From assembly GCA_949130495.1 (NCBI GenBank), contig OX422220.1:121643810-121707809 (forward strand): a stretch of 64,000 bases of DNA. The letters are read 5' to 3'. The notes under the pieces were generated by a model that was not told the origin of the DNA, did not search any database, and saw only the letters and a list, made by a program, of their open reading frames with translations. Shown one piece after another: positions 11,155 to 22,831 of this stretch. A program made the translations under genes and the position numbers. Numbering within the stretch: position 1 is the first letter of the stretch; each line of letters opens with the position of its first letter. This DNA comes from Sambucus nigra. Taxonomy: Eukaryota; Streptophyta; Magnoliopsida; Dipsacales; Adoxaceae.

Positions 11155-12420
11155 ATAAAATATACCTAAAAAAATAACTCTGGATAACGATCACGCATCT
11201 CATCCTCGCACTCCCCAATAGACTACTCAGCATTATGATGCCGCCACTAAACACGTACTAACGGTACTATCTTCAACCTCAATTTCCTCTTGCTATAGTC
11301 TAGGATAGCAACTGACCCCTCCTCATAGGAACTATCAGGCTGTAGGTCAATATCCTCCAAAGCAATGTGAGTATGGGCCAAATCATCTCGAAGATATCCC
11401 CTCAGTGAGGAAATGTTTAACACATCATGGACCCTATGTAAGTGTTCCGGTAACCCAAGTCTATACAGAACTGACCCAATACGCTCGATGATAGTGAATG
11501 ACCCCACATATCTAAGTGCCAATTTCCCTTTCTTTCCAAAACGTATAATTCCCTTCATAGGAGACACTCTTAGCAGAACCTGGTCCCCCACATTGAGCTC
11601 TCGAAAGGAAGTCGCATCGGTGTAACTCTTCTGTCGGTCCTGAGTAACCCTAATACGACTCCGTATAATTTATATCCTCGTTGAAGTATCTTGAATCACC
11701 TCCGGCCCAAGTAGGTTATTGTCCCCCACCTCTAGCCAACATGCTGGGGAACGACAAGGCCTACTGTACAACGCCTCAAATGGAGCCATACCAATAGTGA
11801 ATTGGTAGGAGTTATTATAGACAAACTCTACTAGTGGAAGATACTGCTCCCAACCACCTCTAAAGTCGAGGGTGTAAATATGCAACATATCCTCTAACAT
11901 CTGATTCATACACTCGGTATGCCCATCTGTCTACGGGTGATATGTTGTACTCAATCGCAACTCCGTTCCCATAACTTCCTAGAAAATCTCCCAAAATCGT
12001 GACACAAATATTTTGTCCTTGTCAAATACGATATTGAGAGGCACCCGGTGAAGTCTCACTATCTCAGCTATGAAGATTTGGGCGTACTATCCCACAGTGT
12101 AGTCTGTTCGGGCTGGCAGAAAGTGGGCAACCTTGGTCAACCGATCCCCGATTACCCATATGGAATCGTGGCCTCTCTGCGATATAGGTTACCCCGTGAT
12201 GAAGTCCATGGAAATGCTCTCCCATTTCCACATAGGAACCTATAATGGCTGTAGAAGTCTTTCTGATCTCTGATCGTCCACCTTTACTAGTTGACAAGTG
12301 GCACATTTCGAAACAAACTCGGAAATATCCCTCTTCATCCCGCTCCACCAGTACTGTCGCCTCATATCTTGGTACATCTTATCCCCACTAGGATGTACCG
12401 CGAATCACAAATCGTGCGAC
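11155..12420 (-). pseudogene. Element 1 integrase with chromodomain
   Basis: This is the integrase that inserts the retrotransposon copy into chromosomes. Reading on the minus strand, the zinc-binding CATC half of HHCC is near 12300. Next come the core with SISMDFITG (first Asp) near 12190, FDKDKIFVSRFW (second Asp) near 12010, and HPxTDGHTE (Glu) near 11920. All three catalytic residues are present, but TDG is preceded by a TAG replacing the usual Gln. The GDQVLLRVSPMKG motif follows near 11580. The C-terminus has EEGSVAILDYSKRKLR, then WRHH and MRDRYPELF, the pattern of a chromodomain that directs integration to marked chromatin. These features place the element in the chromovirus branch, probably Tekay/Del. 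Several in-frame stops make it inactive. Confidence 0.85.
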
Positions 12421-12559
12421 TCTATCATTACCTTGTGTCGCAAGTCTTCGCCCTCAGGAATAACTAATCTCCCATTAAAGCGTAAGCCCCCGTCTGAATT
12501 AACAGTATAAGACTCGTTCCCCTATACTAGTAATCGTACCATCTTCTCTTGACAGAACG

Positions 12560-13832
12560 GGTCTGTTTACTGGGCCTGTATAACTCTCGTAATGATCTGG
12601 GGCGTAACTGCCATCACAAACATGAATGATTGGGACACTGCGTCCCGATTTCCCAACTCTTTCCACTTATCTTTCCACACCTCGGCCACCTCACCTACTG
12701 GCCTACGGCTCAACACGTCTGCTACCACGTTAGCCTTCCCTGGGTGGTATTGGATATCGAACTGATAATCCTTCACAAACTCGAGCCACTGACGTTGACG
12801 CATATTCATCTCCTTCTATGTGAAGAGGTAATGTAATGACTTGTGGTCTTTGAATAAACGAAATTTCTTCCCCAGGAGATAATGTATCCAGATCCGAAGT
12901 GCAAATCCGACTGTTGCTAACTCCAAGTCATGGGTGGGGTAATTCTTCTCATTAGGTTTAAGCTTATGGGAAGCATAAGATATAGCCTGATTCTCCTACT
13001 GCAGTACACCCCCAAGTCCTAGTAAGGATGCATCAGAGCAGACTAGATATTCCACTCCTGACTTGGGTAATCTTAACACTGGTGCTGAGGTCAACTTATC
13101 TTTCAACTCGTCGAAGGCCAATTGGCAGGCGTCACTCCAGATAAATGGCACTCCTCTGCGAGTCAGATGTGTCAATGGGCCCTCTATCTTCAAAAACCCC
13201 GGAATAAACCTCTTGTAGTATCCTACTAGGCCCAAGAAACTATGTATCTATGTCGGTATTGTGGGTTGTCCCCACTCCCCCACCGCTGATACCTTCCCCG
13301 GATCAACATATATCCCCCTGTCAGAAATGATGTGCCCTAAAAACTGAACCTCCTTTAGCCAAAACTCGTACTTCTCATATTTTGCATACAACTCGTGCTG
13401 ACATAGTGTCCGCAAAACCTTCCTCAAGTGATCAACATTCTCCTCCTCGGTCAGGGAACAAACTAGAATGTCATCAATGAAGACGATGACGAACTGGTCC
13501 AGGAACTCTTTGAACACCCTATTCATCAAGTCTATAAACACGGATGGTGCGTTGCTCAAGCCAAAAGGCATAACCCTGAACTCATAAGAACCATATCTCA
13601 TCAAGAAGGCAGTCTTCAAGACATCCTGCTCCCTGACTTTTAGCTGGTGGTATCCCGACCTCAAGTTAATCTTTGAGAATAAGGAAGCTCCTCTCAACTG
13701 GTTGAATAAGTCATCAATTCGGGGCAATGGATACTTATTCCGTATCATGACTTTATTCAAGTCCCGATAATCGACACATAACCTGCGAGTGGATCCTGCG
13801 AGACTGTGGCCTGCTAAAACTGGTAAACTCAA
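12560..13832 (-). pseudogene. Element 1 reverse transcriptase and RNase H
   Basis: These domains copy the element RNA into DNA and remove the RNA strand. The RT part shows [42 protein letters not shown] and the active-site motif FIDDILV (13464-13484), followed by VQFLGHIIS. The RNase H part shows [33 protein letters not shown] and [15 protein letters not shown]. The RT lacks its usual N-terminal third. Only about 210 bp separate the gag zinc knuckle from LCVDYRDLN, against roughly 900 bp in element 2, so the protease and RT start are deleted. Stops at 12996-12998 and 12816-12818 both sit where relatives have Gln. Confidence 0.9.
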
Positions 13833-13865
13833 CTGTACTGAAGTTGTCCGTGCTGAATTGGGACT

Positions 13866-15060
13866 GCTAAGATAGGTGGCAGTGCTGGCATCTGTGGTGG
13901 CGATGGGAGGGCGGCAGGAAACATCGGTCTCTGGGGCTCCTAACGAGCACCCTGATGTTGGTGCTATGGGGCCCTTCCCCTCTCAGGACACTCCTGGAGT
14001 TTATGGCCATGCTTTCCACATATGATACATTTCCCCATAAAGTTTCCCCCTCTCTGACCCTACTGCCCATGGCCCTGATGGCCGTTACCACCCCTACCCT
14101 AGCCATGCTGGCCCTATTGAAACTGCTGCTGGCCTGGATGGCCCTGATGGTCGTGCTGACCCTGCTAGCCATGCATAAAACCTCCCTGGACATATCTAAT
14201 ACCATCTGACTTGAACATCTTAGAATCCCCCTACTGGGAACACAGGATCACCCTGCATGTGCCCCGCTGGCACCATTACCCCCAGTCCTGCCCTACTGGA
14301 TGGACTCTCCTATTCTCTTACCCTCTGAAAAATGAAAGTGGTGATTCTAGAAGTGAAGTAATGCTGCGTTAACCACATCTGAATAGGTGGCCAGTGAGAG
14401 ATTACCTAGCAGGTGCTGACGAATCCTCCACATCAACCCATCCATGAACTTCTGGATCTTCTTCTCTTCAGTATGGATCTCATCAGGAACGATGTTTAGA
14501 AGATTGGTGAACTCAGCCTCATGCTCTGCCACTATCCTTCTTTCCTACTTAAGGTTCATCAATTTCTGCCTCATTTCTATCTGAACTGTTGAGGGGAAAT
14601 ACTTGCGGTCGAACCGCACCTAGAACTCCTAAAAAGAAAGAACATCTCTCTCCTCGGCGATGGTAATGGACTTCCACCACTGCAATGCTGCTCCTACCAG
14701 CATAAACATAGCCAGTATCTGCCTCTGCACATATGTACACTCATACATCCTCAAGTATAATTGGATGTCCTTTTTCCACTGGCTCGACACAACAACGTTG
14801 GAGCTCCCTACAAACTTCGAATGGTGCGCCTTTTGAAAGGCCTCACGAACACATTCCCAAGCAGACGGAAATGCATGAAACTGGACTGGGGCTACCACTG
14901 GTGCCTGAGGTGGTGCCTGCTGCATTACTGCTAACACGACATTTATCGCCTGGGCTACAATGACAGCAACTTCAGTAGCATTCATGGAACCTTGAACTGG
15001 TGCAGGCTGAGGCTCGGGCTAGGCACCCTTGAGAACTCGTTGTGCACGTCAAGGAGGCAT
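13866..15060 (-). pseudogene. Element 1 gag with CCHC zinc knuckle
   Basis: This is the capsid gene of element 1. The start codon is at 15058-15060 (MPP), followed by a stop at 15049-15051 that replaces CGA. The capsid region contains FQKAHHSKFVGS, WKKDIQLYLRMYECT and FMLVGAALQWWKSI. The next conserved block, EHEAEFTNLLNIVPDE and RIRQHLLG, lies at 14347-14532. The C-terminus has a Gly/Gln-rich linker and an intact CCHC knuckle, CIICGKHGHKLQEC, at about 13985-14030. Frameshifts and several stops break the gene. The PBS and 5' LTR lie directly upstream. Confidence 0.85.
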
Positions 15061-15229
15061 CTGAAATGAGAGAGAAGTTTTATAAGTCCACAGTTAATAT
15101 CTCAAAATGGCTGAAGAACGTAGAATACACAAAAGAGTACAACAATCCTAAAATATAGGGCTCTATATCAAAGGATGCTACATGGAAACATAACAAGCCG
15201 TATAGATCCTAAGGAATCTAGAACCTGAT

Positions 15230-15241
15230 GCTCTGATACCA
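15230..15241 (-). promoter_or_regulatory. Element 1 primer-binding site (tRNA-iMet type)
   Basis: The minus strand reads TGGTATCAGAGC, complementary to the 3' end of plant initiator methionine tRNA. It starts two bases inside the 5' LTR, as expected for reverse-transcription priming. Confidence 0.9.
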
Positions 15242-15243
15242 CC

Positions 15244-18170
15244 TGTGACACCTCGAATAATTAAATACCGGGTAGCTACTCCTTTATTCAAATTAATACA
15301 AAATGTCAAGTTGGTTCAGTTAATAGCATCACTGTTGAAAACATTTAAAACAATTACTAGCCACCTAATATTTAAAAAGCGAGTTACCAAATTTTATTAA
15401 ATTAATTTAACATTCAACCAATTTTTAAGCAAACCATACAACATCCACATCATAACCACAATAGAATAATATTCGAATAAACAAAATGAGTCTGGAGAAA
15501 CACTCCCCTAAATAAACCAAATACTGAATAAATCCCAATACAAAAGTCTGAGTAAATGGATAAATCCAAAACTGAAATAAAACTGAAAGTGTGAGAATAC
15601 TATCTCTAAATGGAAATAGGCAACATGCCCTAACAGACGAGTAACCCTGAATAAAATCAAGTGCAGAATGTGGAGGCGTCTAATACCGAAATCCTGTAAC
15701 TTCCACATCAGCTACAACACGTCAATGTAATGGAACTCCTATACTTGGCCTCCCTGGGGATGGGAACCTAAAAGGTTTTACAAGAAAAATAGATTTTAAA
15801 GAAAACGGGTCAGATCCCGAGGTGAAAACAGTTTAAAAATATAGCAAGTATTTAATTGCATTAAACAGTAAATATTATATACATGTTAGTTACGTTCTCT
15901 CACATGAGTTCCTCACCCCTCAACTAATGTGCACGCCTAACGTCTACCCTTAACCCATCCTAGTTATGCCGCTAACTAACTAGTTTGTACCACTTCCTGT
16001 CTTCACATTATAATATAGGGGTCTATTCGTAGTATTCTAATATATTCTGCGTGTAACTCACCTTTACATTAATTAGAATTATTACATCAATTACGATATG
16101 AATTCTCACATTTTTAATCCCATTCAAATATTTCAATTATTCGTATTCACAAATTAACAGTGAGCTAATTACAAGTACAAGTATATCATTGTCAGCTTAT
16201 ATATACAATATGGAACCCATATGCTAAGCTGCGGTGCTCGCATACTCTGCTATCGAATCCCGGTACATCACGTACATAAGGACAACGCGTTCCGAATCGC
16301 TCAGTAACCGTTTCAATAAACAAAATCACACATATTGGAGGCGAACATAGTTCACATACCCATGGGTCACGTACATACCTACGCTCCCATAGTCAGCCGA
16401 CTTATCGACTCATAAATAAGCCATTCACAATCCTATGTCCTTAAGGTACCAATATAAATCCCCCGTAGGCACACAAAGATCATATGGTCCTATTCCGAAA
16501 GCCGACCTTCCATGATAGCAAGTATGGTTGGTATGTCTTACACACAATAGTCCATATACTAAGCATTCACTCAACTTAGGTAATTATATTATTAAAGGCA
16601 TATTTTCATCCCTATACCATCAGTTTTATTCCTACGTCATTATCATTCCAACTTATATATAATATGTTTTGCCAATAAATCTCACGTCATATCGTTTTGA
16701 GTACTTAAACCTATCCCGAAAAGGTTACTAAGTCTCCTACGTATCCCACATATCAATTCAGTACTCCGAGGTCCATATTTCTGTCACAAACCCTAACTTA
16801 TCATTCATACGAGCTTAAGTCATGCTCTCACATTTTATAATGGTAAATTACTCGTCGGACACTCGTAAGTTCAACACTACATTCCAAACCAATTCTAATT
16901 TGTTTCGGGCTTCAATTACATCCATACTGGTCTCCCTAAAGTCCTAATGTATTCACATAATCCCCACGTACAACTTTCAAGGGCCGAAATCACTTAAATC
17001 CAAAAAGGGGGAAAGGTCACAGTTTCTGGGGAGGTCGATCGATCGACCTATGAATATCGATCGATCGATCAAGCAGGTGTAGGTCTCGGATTTCTTCATT
17101 TCCATTCCTAGTTTTTTCCCAATTCTTCATTAAAAGATGTTACATCCTAAAGTAAACATATTGGGTAATCATATAACCTAAATACATGATTCTTAACATT
17201 CCAGGATTCTTAAAACATCATCAATTAAACTTTTCTTGGATCAAATCGTCCTATTATAATGAAAACCCCTATTTTTCATTTTCTTCAAGAATCATCATAC
17301 ATCTTCTCATAAATTCATAATTTAACTATTTATGGTTTATGATTTCGTTAAAGAGATACTTCAAGATTCAAACTACATAATCCTACCCTGAATTAAGGCT
17401 TAATCTCCAAGTTTCATGAGTTTCAATATTTTCATGGTTATCATCAAATCCTACACTATCATGGATAAATTATTTGTTGAACCTTAATGAATTAAAACAC
17501 TTGCCTGGAAATTCAATGTTTTGATCCTTTGATGACGATAAGGGTTGGTTCTCTTCCTCTCTCCGGTCACAAATCCGACTATAATGGTGGTGTGTGGTGG
17601 TTATGGCCTTGGAAAACTCCTTGGAACTTCTCCTCTCTTCTCACGTTGCCCACTACTTGGTTTTGACAGATAATGACCCTAATGGTCCTAAGGTTGGCTG
17701 ATACATAAAGACTAAATTTCGTGGCTTAATATTCCTTAAAAATCAAAATTACTAAAATACCCTCCCGAGTTGTCGGTTTGTCCTAAACATGCCCCGGGAC
17801 CCAAACTAAACCCCCAGCTAGTGTTTTCTGACTATCTCGACCCTTTCGAACATGTTGGTGCACTCGAAATGACCATACAGATGACTCAATTATATTTACT
17901 TTTAAATTCCTTTAAATGATTCCTGACGCGATATACACGCGCGTCCCAAATAAATTTTTGAATCGTCGTATTTATGACTCGTGACAATTTTTAATAAATT
18001 CAATACTCATATATTACCATATTCACTCAGTAATATTCAACATTATTATCATAATCAAATACCAAATCTCGTTTCACTAGTATTTAAATTTGGATTAATT
18101 TTCAAATATTTATCCCATTTAATTTAATTAATCCCATTAAAAAAAATCAATAAAATTACGGGGTATTACA
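15244..18170 (-). mobile_element. Element 1, 5' LTR (2,927 bp)
   Basis: On the minus strand the LTR starts TGTAATACCCCG and ends GGTGTCACA. The PBS adjoins the low end. The outer part is duplicated as the truncated 3' LTR at 10081-11113. About 230 bp from the LTR start is the dyad GACGCG...CGCGTC (17925-17930 and 17940-17945). In mid-LTR are the palindrome GGTCGATCGATCGACC (17033-17048) and a second TCGATCGATCGATC block. The high end abuts element 2 pol directly, so element 1 is inserted in element 2. The flanking five bases are ctatg; the partner copy is lost. Confidence 0.9.
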
Positions 18171-19450
18171 CTATGTAAGCTCGGACTACTTCCTCTTCCT
18201 GGAGAAGCTCAACCCACTTCGCCTTCCAAACTTCTTCCAACTACCCTGCATGCATATGACTCAATGCATCTGCCACTACGTTAGCCTTTCCCGAATTATA
18301 TTGAATGTCAAATTGGTAATCCTTCACGAAATCAAGCCATCTACGATGCCTCATATTCCGCTCATTCTACATGAAAAGATACAACAGTGACTTATGGTTC
18401 GTGAACAACCAAAAAATTTCCCCAAAAAATAGTGCCTCCAGATCCTCAAGGAAAATACAACTGCCTCTAACTCCAAATCGTGCATGGAATAGTTCTTCTC
18501 ATGGGGCTTAAACTTACGAGATGCAAAAACTATAGCACACTCCTCCTATTATAGAAATCCCCCAAGTCCATATAAGGATGCATCGATGAAAACAAAGTAG
18601 TCCACTCCTCCCCTAGGTAATGTGAGCACTGGTGCTGAAGTCAACTTTTCCTTTAGCTCATCAAAAACTAACTAACAGTGATCATCCCAAATAAAATCTA
18701 CTCCCTTACGATTTAAATTCATCAAGGGACCCATAATATTAAAAAAATCTTCGGATAAATCGGCGGTAATAACACCTTAGCCCTAAAAATCAACGAACCT
18801 CCGTCAGTGTCGTAGGCTACCCACTCCCTCATGGCTGACACCTTACTCAGATCCATGGAAATTCCCCTTTCAGAGGCAATATGACCCAAGAACTGCACCT
18901 CCCATAACCATAATCCACACTTCTTGAACTTGGCATACAACTGATGGTCCTGTAAAGTCTAAAGAGACATACAAGTTCTCTGGATGCTCGCCCTCTGTCT
19001 GAGAATAAACTAAGATATCATTTATGAAGATAATGACAAACTGATCCATAACATGCCTGGACACTCGATTCATGAGATCCATGAAAATTATTGGTGCATT
19101 AGCTAGCTCAAACGGCATAACCATGAACTCGTAAGACCCGTATCTGGTAAAAAATGCGGTCTTAGGGACATACTGCTCCCTGATATGCAATTGATGGTAC
19201 CCTGATGTCAAATCAATCTTTGAAAACTAGGATTCTCCTCTCAGCTGATCAAATAAGTCATCAAAACACGAAAATAGATACTTGTTCCAAATTGTGACCT
19301 TATTCAACTTCGGGTAGTCGATACACAATCTCAATGACGCATATTTCTTCCTTACAAACAGTATTAGGGCACCACAAGGTGATGTATTCCTACGAATAAA
19401 ACCTTACCTTAAAAGTTGCTGAATCCGATCTCTCATTTCCCAGCATCTGT
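18171..19450 (-). pseudogene. Element 2 reverse transcriptase and RNase H, cut at RNase H
   Basis: This is pol of a second chromovirus, related to element 1. The RT has [28 protein letters not shown] and FINDILVYS, where the usual FxDDILVYS has lost its first catalytic Asp. [13 protein letters not shown] follows. RNase H traces (Cx[40 protein letters not shown]) continue to 18171, where element 1 begins. The integrase that should follow is missing from the window. Two adjacent stops at 18546-18551 stand where element 1 has Gln codons. Confidence 0.8.
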
Positions 19451-20190
19451 AAAGGATCCATATGATATGGCGCACCCACTATCAGCCTAGTCCTCGATGC
19501 TTAGTCGATCACAAACTCAATATCTTGACTCGACAGTAACCCCAGTATCTCCTGAAACACATCAGTAAAGTCACTAATAACGGGGATTTAATCTAGTGAG
19601 ACAACAATACCCTTCAAAGTTTTCTCCTCGATATAATATAAATACATGCTCGACCCTCCCTCCGGATGAGGCATCTCCATAAGAAACATATCCTGCCCAA
19701 GAATAGCAAACATGATAGTCCTATTGTAATAGTCCACCATCGCTCTATACGTCGCTAACTAGTCCATACCCAAAATAGCATCATACTTGTATGTCTCTAA
19801 AATGAGCAGATCCAATACTAAGCACAACCTCCCAATGTCGACACCCACTCCCCTCTAGATTGAACGAATGAGATCCCCACTACCCGATGGTGAATTTAGG
19901 ACCATAATGATATATAACGCTATGTCCATTAAAACCATCTCACGCACAAATATAGTTCTAACAAAAGAATGTGACGCTTTTGTATCAAATAATACAAGAC
20001 TACTGTTCCCATGGATAGGAAATATACCCTAAACTGTTGGTGGTGCTAGTGGTAAAATTAATTCATGGACGTTATAGACACGTATAAACTCTAACTGCCC
20101 ATACTAAGGTGGTGCTGCTGGAGCTGATGGTGGGGCTAGAAGATGCAGTAGCTGCTGCCCGTATTGGGTGTCCTACTATTGACCCCTAAC
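19451..20190 (-). pseudogene. Element 2 aspartic protease
   Basis: On the minus strand, VLFDTKASHSFV (near 19990) matches the retropepsin DTGASHSFV active site with Gly changed to Lys. YDAILGMD followed by LATYRAMVDY (near 19760) matches the conserved YDVILGMDWLxxxxAxIDC block. The reading is interrupted by stops. This domain is present here but deleted from element 1, which helps to size the deletion there. Confidence 0.7.
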
Positions 20191-21293
20191 CCTATTTAGG
20201 AATGCACGCTGCATGTGGCCCTGTTCCCCACATACGAAACACCTCCTCATAAAATCTGTCAGCTTTAGTGCTAGCAAGTCTGTCCGTATCCCTGGCCCTA
20301 ATAACCATAGCCATGTTAGCTTTCAGTCTAATTCCCCTAGCCCTAGTGCCCTCTAGGAGCATGATTTTATCCCCCATAACCCGATTTGTAACTTCCATTA
20401 CCTGACCTAAATTTCTTAGCCAAATCCCCCTGTTGGGAAATCCATTCCTGTTGCCTACCTTAATTCTATGGCACCCCGTTAGCCCCATTGCCCCCATCTT
20501 TGCCATGTTATCTCGACTATCCTATCGTATTGACTCCCTTTAGATGGAAGAGATGGTCCTGGTAGTGTACAAATGTGACATTAACGACATCATTAAAAGT
20601 CTTCAATTTTGGGTTCCCCAACCGATACTAGTGGATCCTCCAAGTAAGCCCGTCTTTAAAGTTGAGAATACCCTTCTCATAAGCCTTCTCCTCATCTGGC
20701 ATAAAGTTTACTAGACACGTGAACTCTTCCTCATACCCGACCATTATTTGCCTGAGATCTAAGAATCTCTTCCTCATCTCTGTCTGCACGGTTGACGAAA
20801 AGAACTTGCGATCAAAATGGACCTAAAACTCCTAAATCGTCATAACATCCCTCTCATTTGGCATGGTAACTGAATCCAACCACTATAGAGCTTCTACAAC
20901 TATCTTGAATGTAGTTAGTACCTGCTTTTGACTGTCACTACACTCAACCATTCGAAGATGCCTCTGTATGTCCTTCTTCCATTGGCTTACTGCTACTACA
21001 TCCGCACTGGCCTGAAACTCTGGTGGATGGCCCTTCTGGAAGGCCTCCATGAATATCTCTCACACGGACGACAATAGGTGAGTCTGTACTGCTATAACCA
21101 CCGGTGGTTGTGGATGTGCTTGGGGAAAGCGTTATGCCATGGAGTTTATGGCAACATTAACAGCTTGTGCTACTATGGATGGGACCTCTACTACAGTTAC
21201 AGTCCCTCGAGCATCCCGTGGCTCCAATTGAGCCTTCCTCTCTGCGGCCCTTCCTCTTACCTTCGCTAGTCTCCGTCTACCGGTGTTTGGCGT
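20190..21293 (-). pseudogene. Element 2 gag
   Basis: This capsid gene remnant shows FQKGHPPEFQAS, WKKDIQRHLRMVECSD, YEEEFTCLVNFMPDE and, near 20215, CFVCGEQGHMQRA, a zinc knuckle whose last Cys is lost. The codon aligned with the element 1 start is ACG at 21291-21293 instead of ATG, so even the start is mutated. The longest open frames here lie partly in wrong frames because of indels. PBS and LTR lie upstream. Confidence 0.75.
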
Positions 21294-21467
21294 CTGAAAC
21301 CAAATTAAAATTTTATGAGATTCCACATAAATATATAATAGTATCAGAAGAACGAAAATGCCCAATATGGAACAACAGTCCTAAAGTTAGGGCTCTATAT
21401 AAAAAAAATGCAACGCTGATAACATTGCAAGTTCGCATAGATCTTAAAGGACATTAAAACCCAATGA

Positions 21468-21477
21468 TCTAATACCA
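21468..21477 (-). promoter_or_regulatory. Element 2 primer-binding site, degenerate
   Basis: The minus strand reads TGGTATTAGA, one mismatch from the initiator-Met PBS core TGGTATCAGA, three bases inside the LTR end. Confidence 0.75.
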
Positions 21478-22337
21478 GCTGTGAAACTATGCATATTCTA
21501 GTACCGGGTGATCAATACTTATTAAAATAAAAAAGGAATCCAATGTGATTTCATTCTTAAAATAATGGTCGCAACAAATATATAAATATAAAATCAATGA
21601 AAACCATACATACAATGAATTTACAAGATAACTGATAAGCATAAATATAAATAACGTGAACTGAATAAATTATCGGTCCTTACAAGTAATAACCCAACGT
21701 AATTGAATACTGATAATTAATGAATATCTCTAATGAAAATAAAAATCCTATCGAACTATGAGCAACATGCCCAAAAAGATATATTGGAAATGAAACTGAA
21801 TTCTATTTAGATAGAAATAATTTGAGGTGACTAAATCAATTTCGTAGCATCCACAACTATTGTTTACAGCAGCATGAAAAATCTAACCCAGTTGTCCATG
21901 CTACTTCACACCCTGGGTTTTTGAAAACAAAATAGATTTTCTAGTAGGTCAAAGCCTAAAAACCACTTGAAAATATTTTGCAAGTATTTAAATGCTTTAG
22001 ATAAAAACAAGCAGTGTATTACCTTCATAATTAATTTACCAATCCCACTCACATGAGATTATCCTCACCTCTCATCTACAATGCGCACCTAACGTATTTA
22101 TGTTATTATCCTAATTATTCTACCTAGTCTAATTCGGAAAATAACCTCTATCAAATTCCATCCCGCTAATTATCACAATTACCTAAAATATATACGAGCC
22201 TCACTAGGTATACTTTTGTAAATGATAACATAACTACACACATACAGGTGCTATAGATATATTTTCACATAATATAATACATAGATACACCCGTGCTATA
22301 GATATATATATATATACACACAATATCTCGTACATGA

Positions 22338-22341
<4 letters not shown>

Positions 22342-22385
<44 letters not shown>
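22342..22385. repeat. (TA)n microsatellite
   Basis: An uninterrupted TA dinucleotide run inside the element 2 LTR. Confidence 0.95.
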
Positions 22386-22388
<3 letters not shown>

Positions 22389-22766
22389 TCACTATATATG
22401 TATAAACTGCATTCCCAGAGCTGAGACCTCGCGAATGCATCCCTTGTGAGCTATCGGGATCCAGGTATACCACGTACCACAACTGGGCACCGAGTCAGAA
22501 TCTGACCATCGTAACCAAATGTAAACACAAACAAATGAAGGCGGTTATAAAAATACATTTGGAGCTCGTAACCATACCACATCACACCCAATCGGCCTCC
22601 AAAACAACACCTATCTTAACACATGGATAGTGTCCATGCAATCGTACTATGACTTGGGGAATCAATCTAACACCTGCTGTTCAATGCCAGGGTGGACTAC
22701 CTACTGCACGTAACCTCCTAACGATAGCACTACTGAGTAGGTATGTTAAAAAAATACACATCAATC

Positions 22767-22769
<3 letters not shown>

Positions 22770-22830
<61 letters not shown>
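22770..22830. repeat. (GT)n(AT)n compound microsatellite
   Basis: About 26 GT units followed by a short AT run, inside the element 2 LTR; a second AT run lies at 22849-22864. Open frames translated across it are artefacts. Confidence 0.95.

Positions 22831-22831
<1 letters not shown>

Noticed and set aside
13867..14205. 112-codon minus-strand open frame and its plus-strand mirror in the gag tail
   Set aside because: The zinc knuckle CIICGKHGHKLQEC is in another frame; these frames stay open because of the repetitive Gly/Gln-rich coding.
17033..17070. GATC-rich blocks as a replication origin or prokaryotic methylation site cluster
   Set aside because: The context is a plant LTR, with parallel blocks in other LTRs; there is no evidence for origin function.
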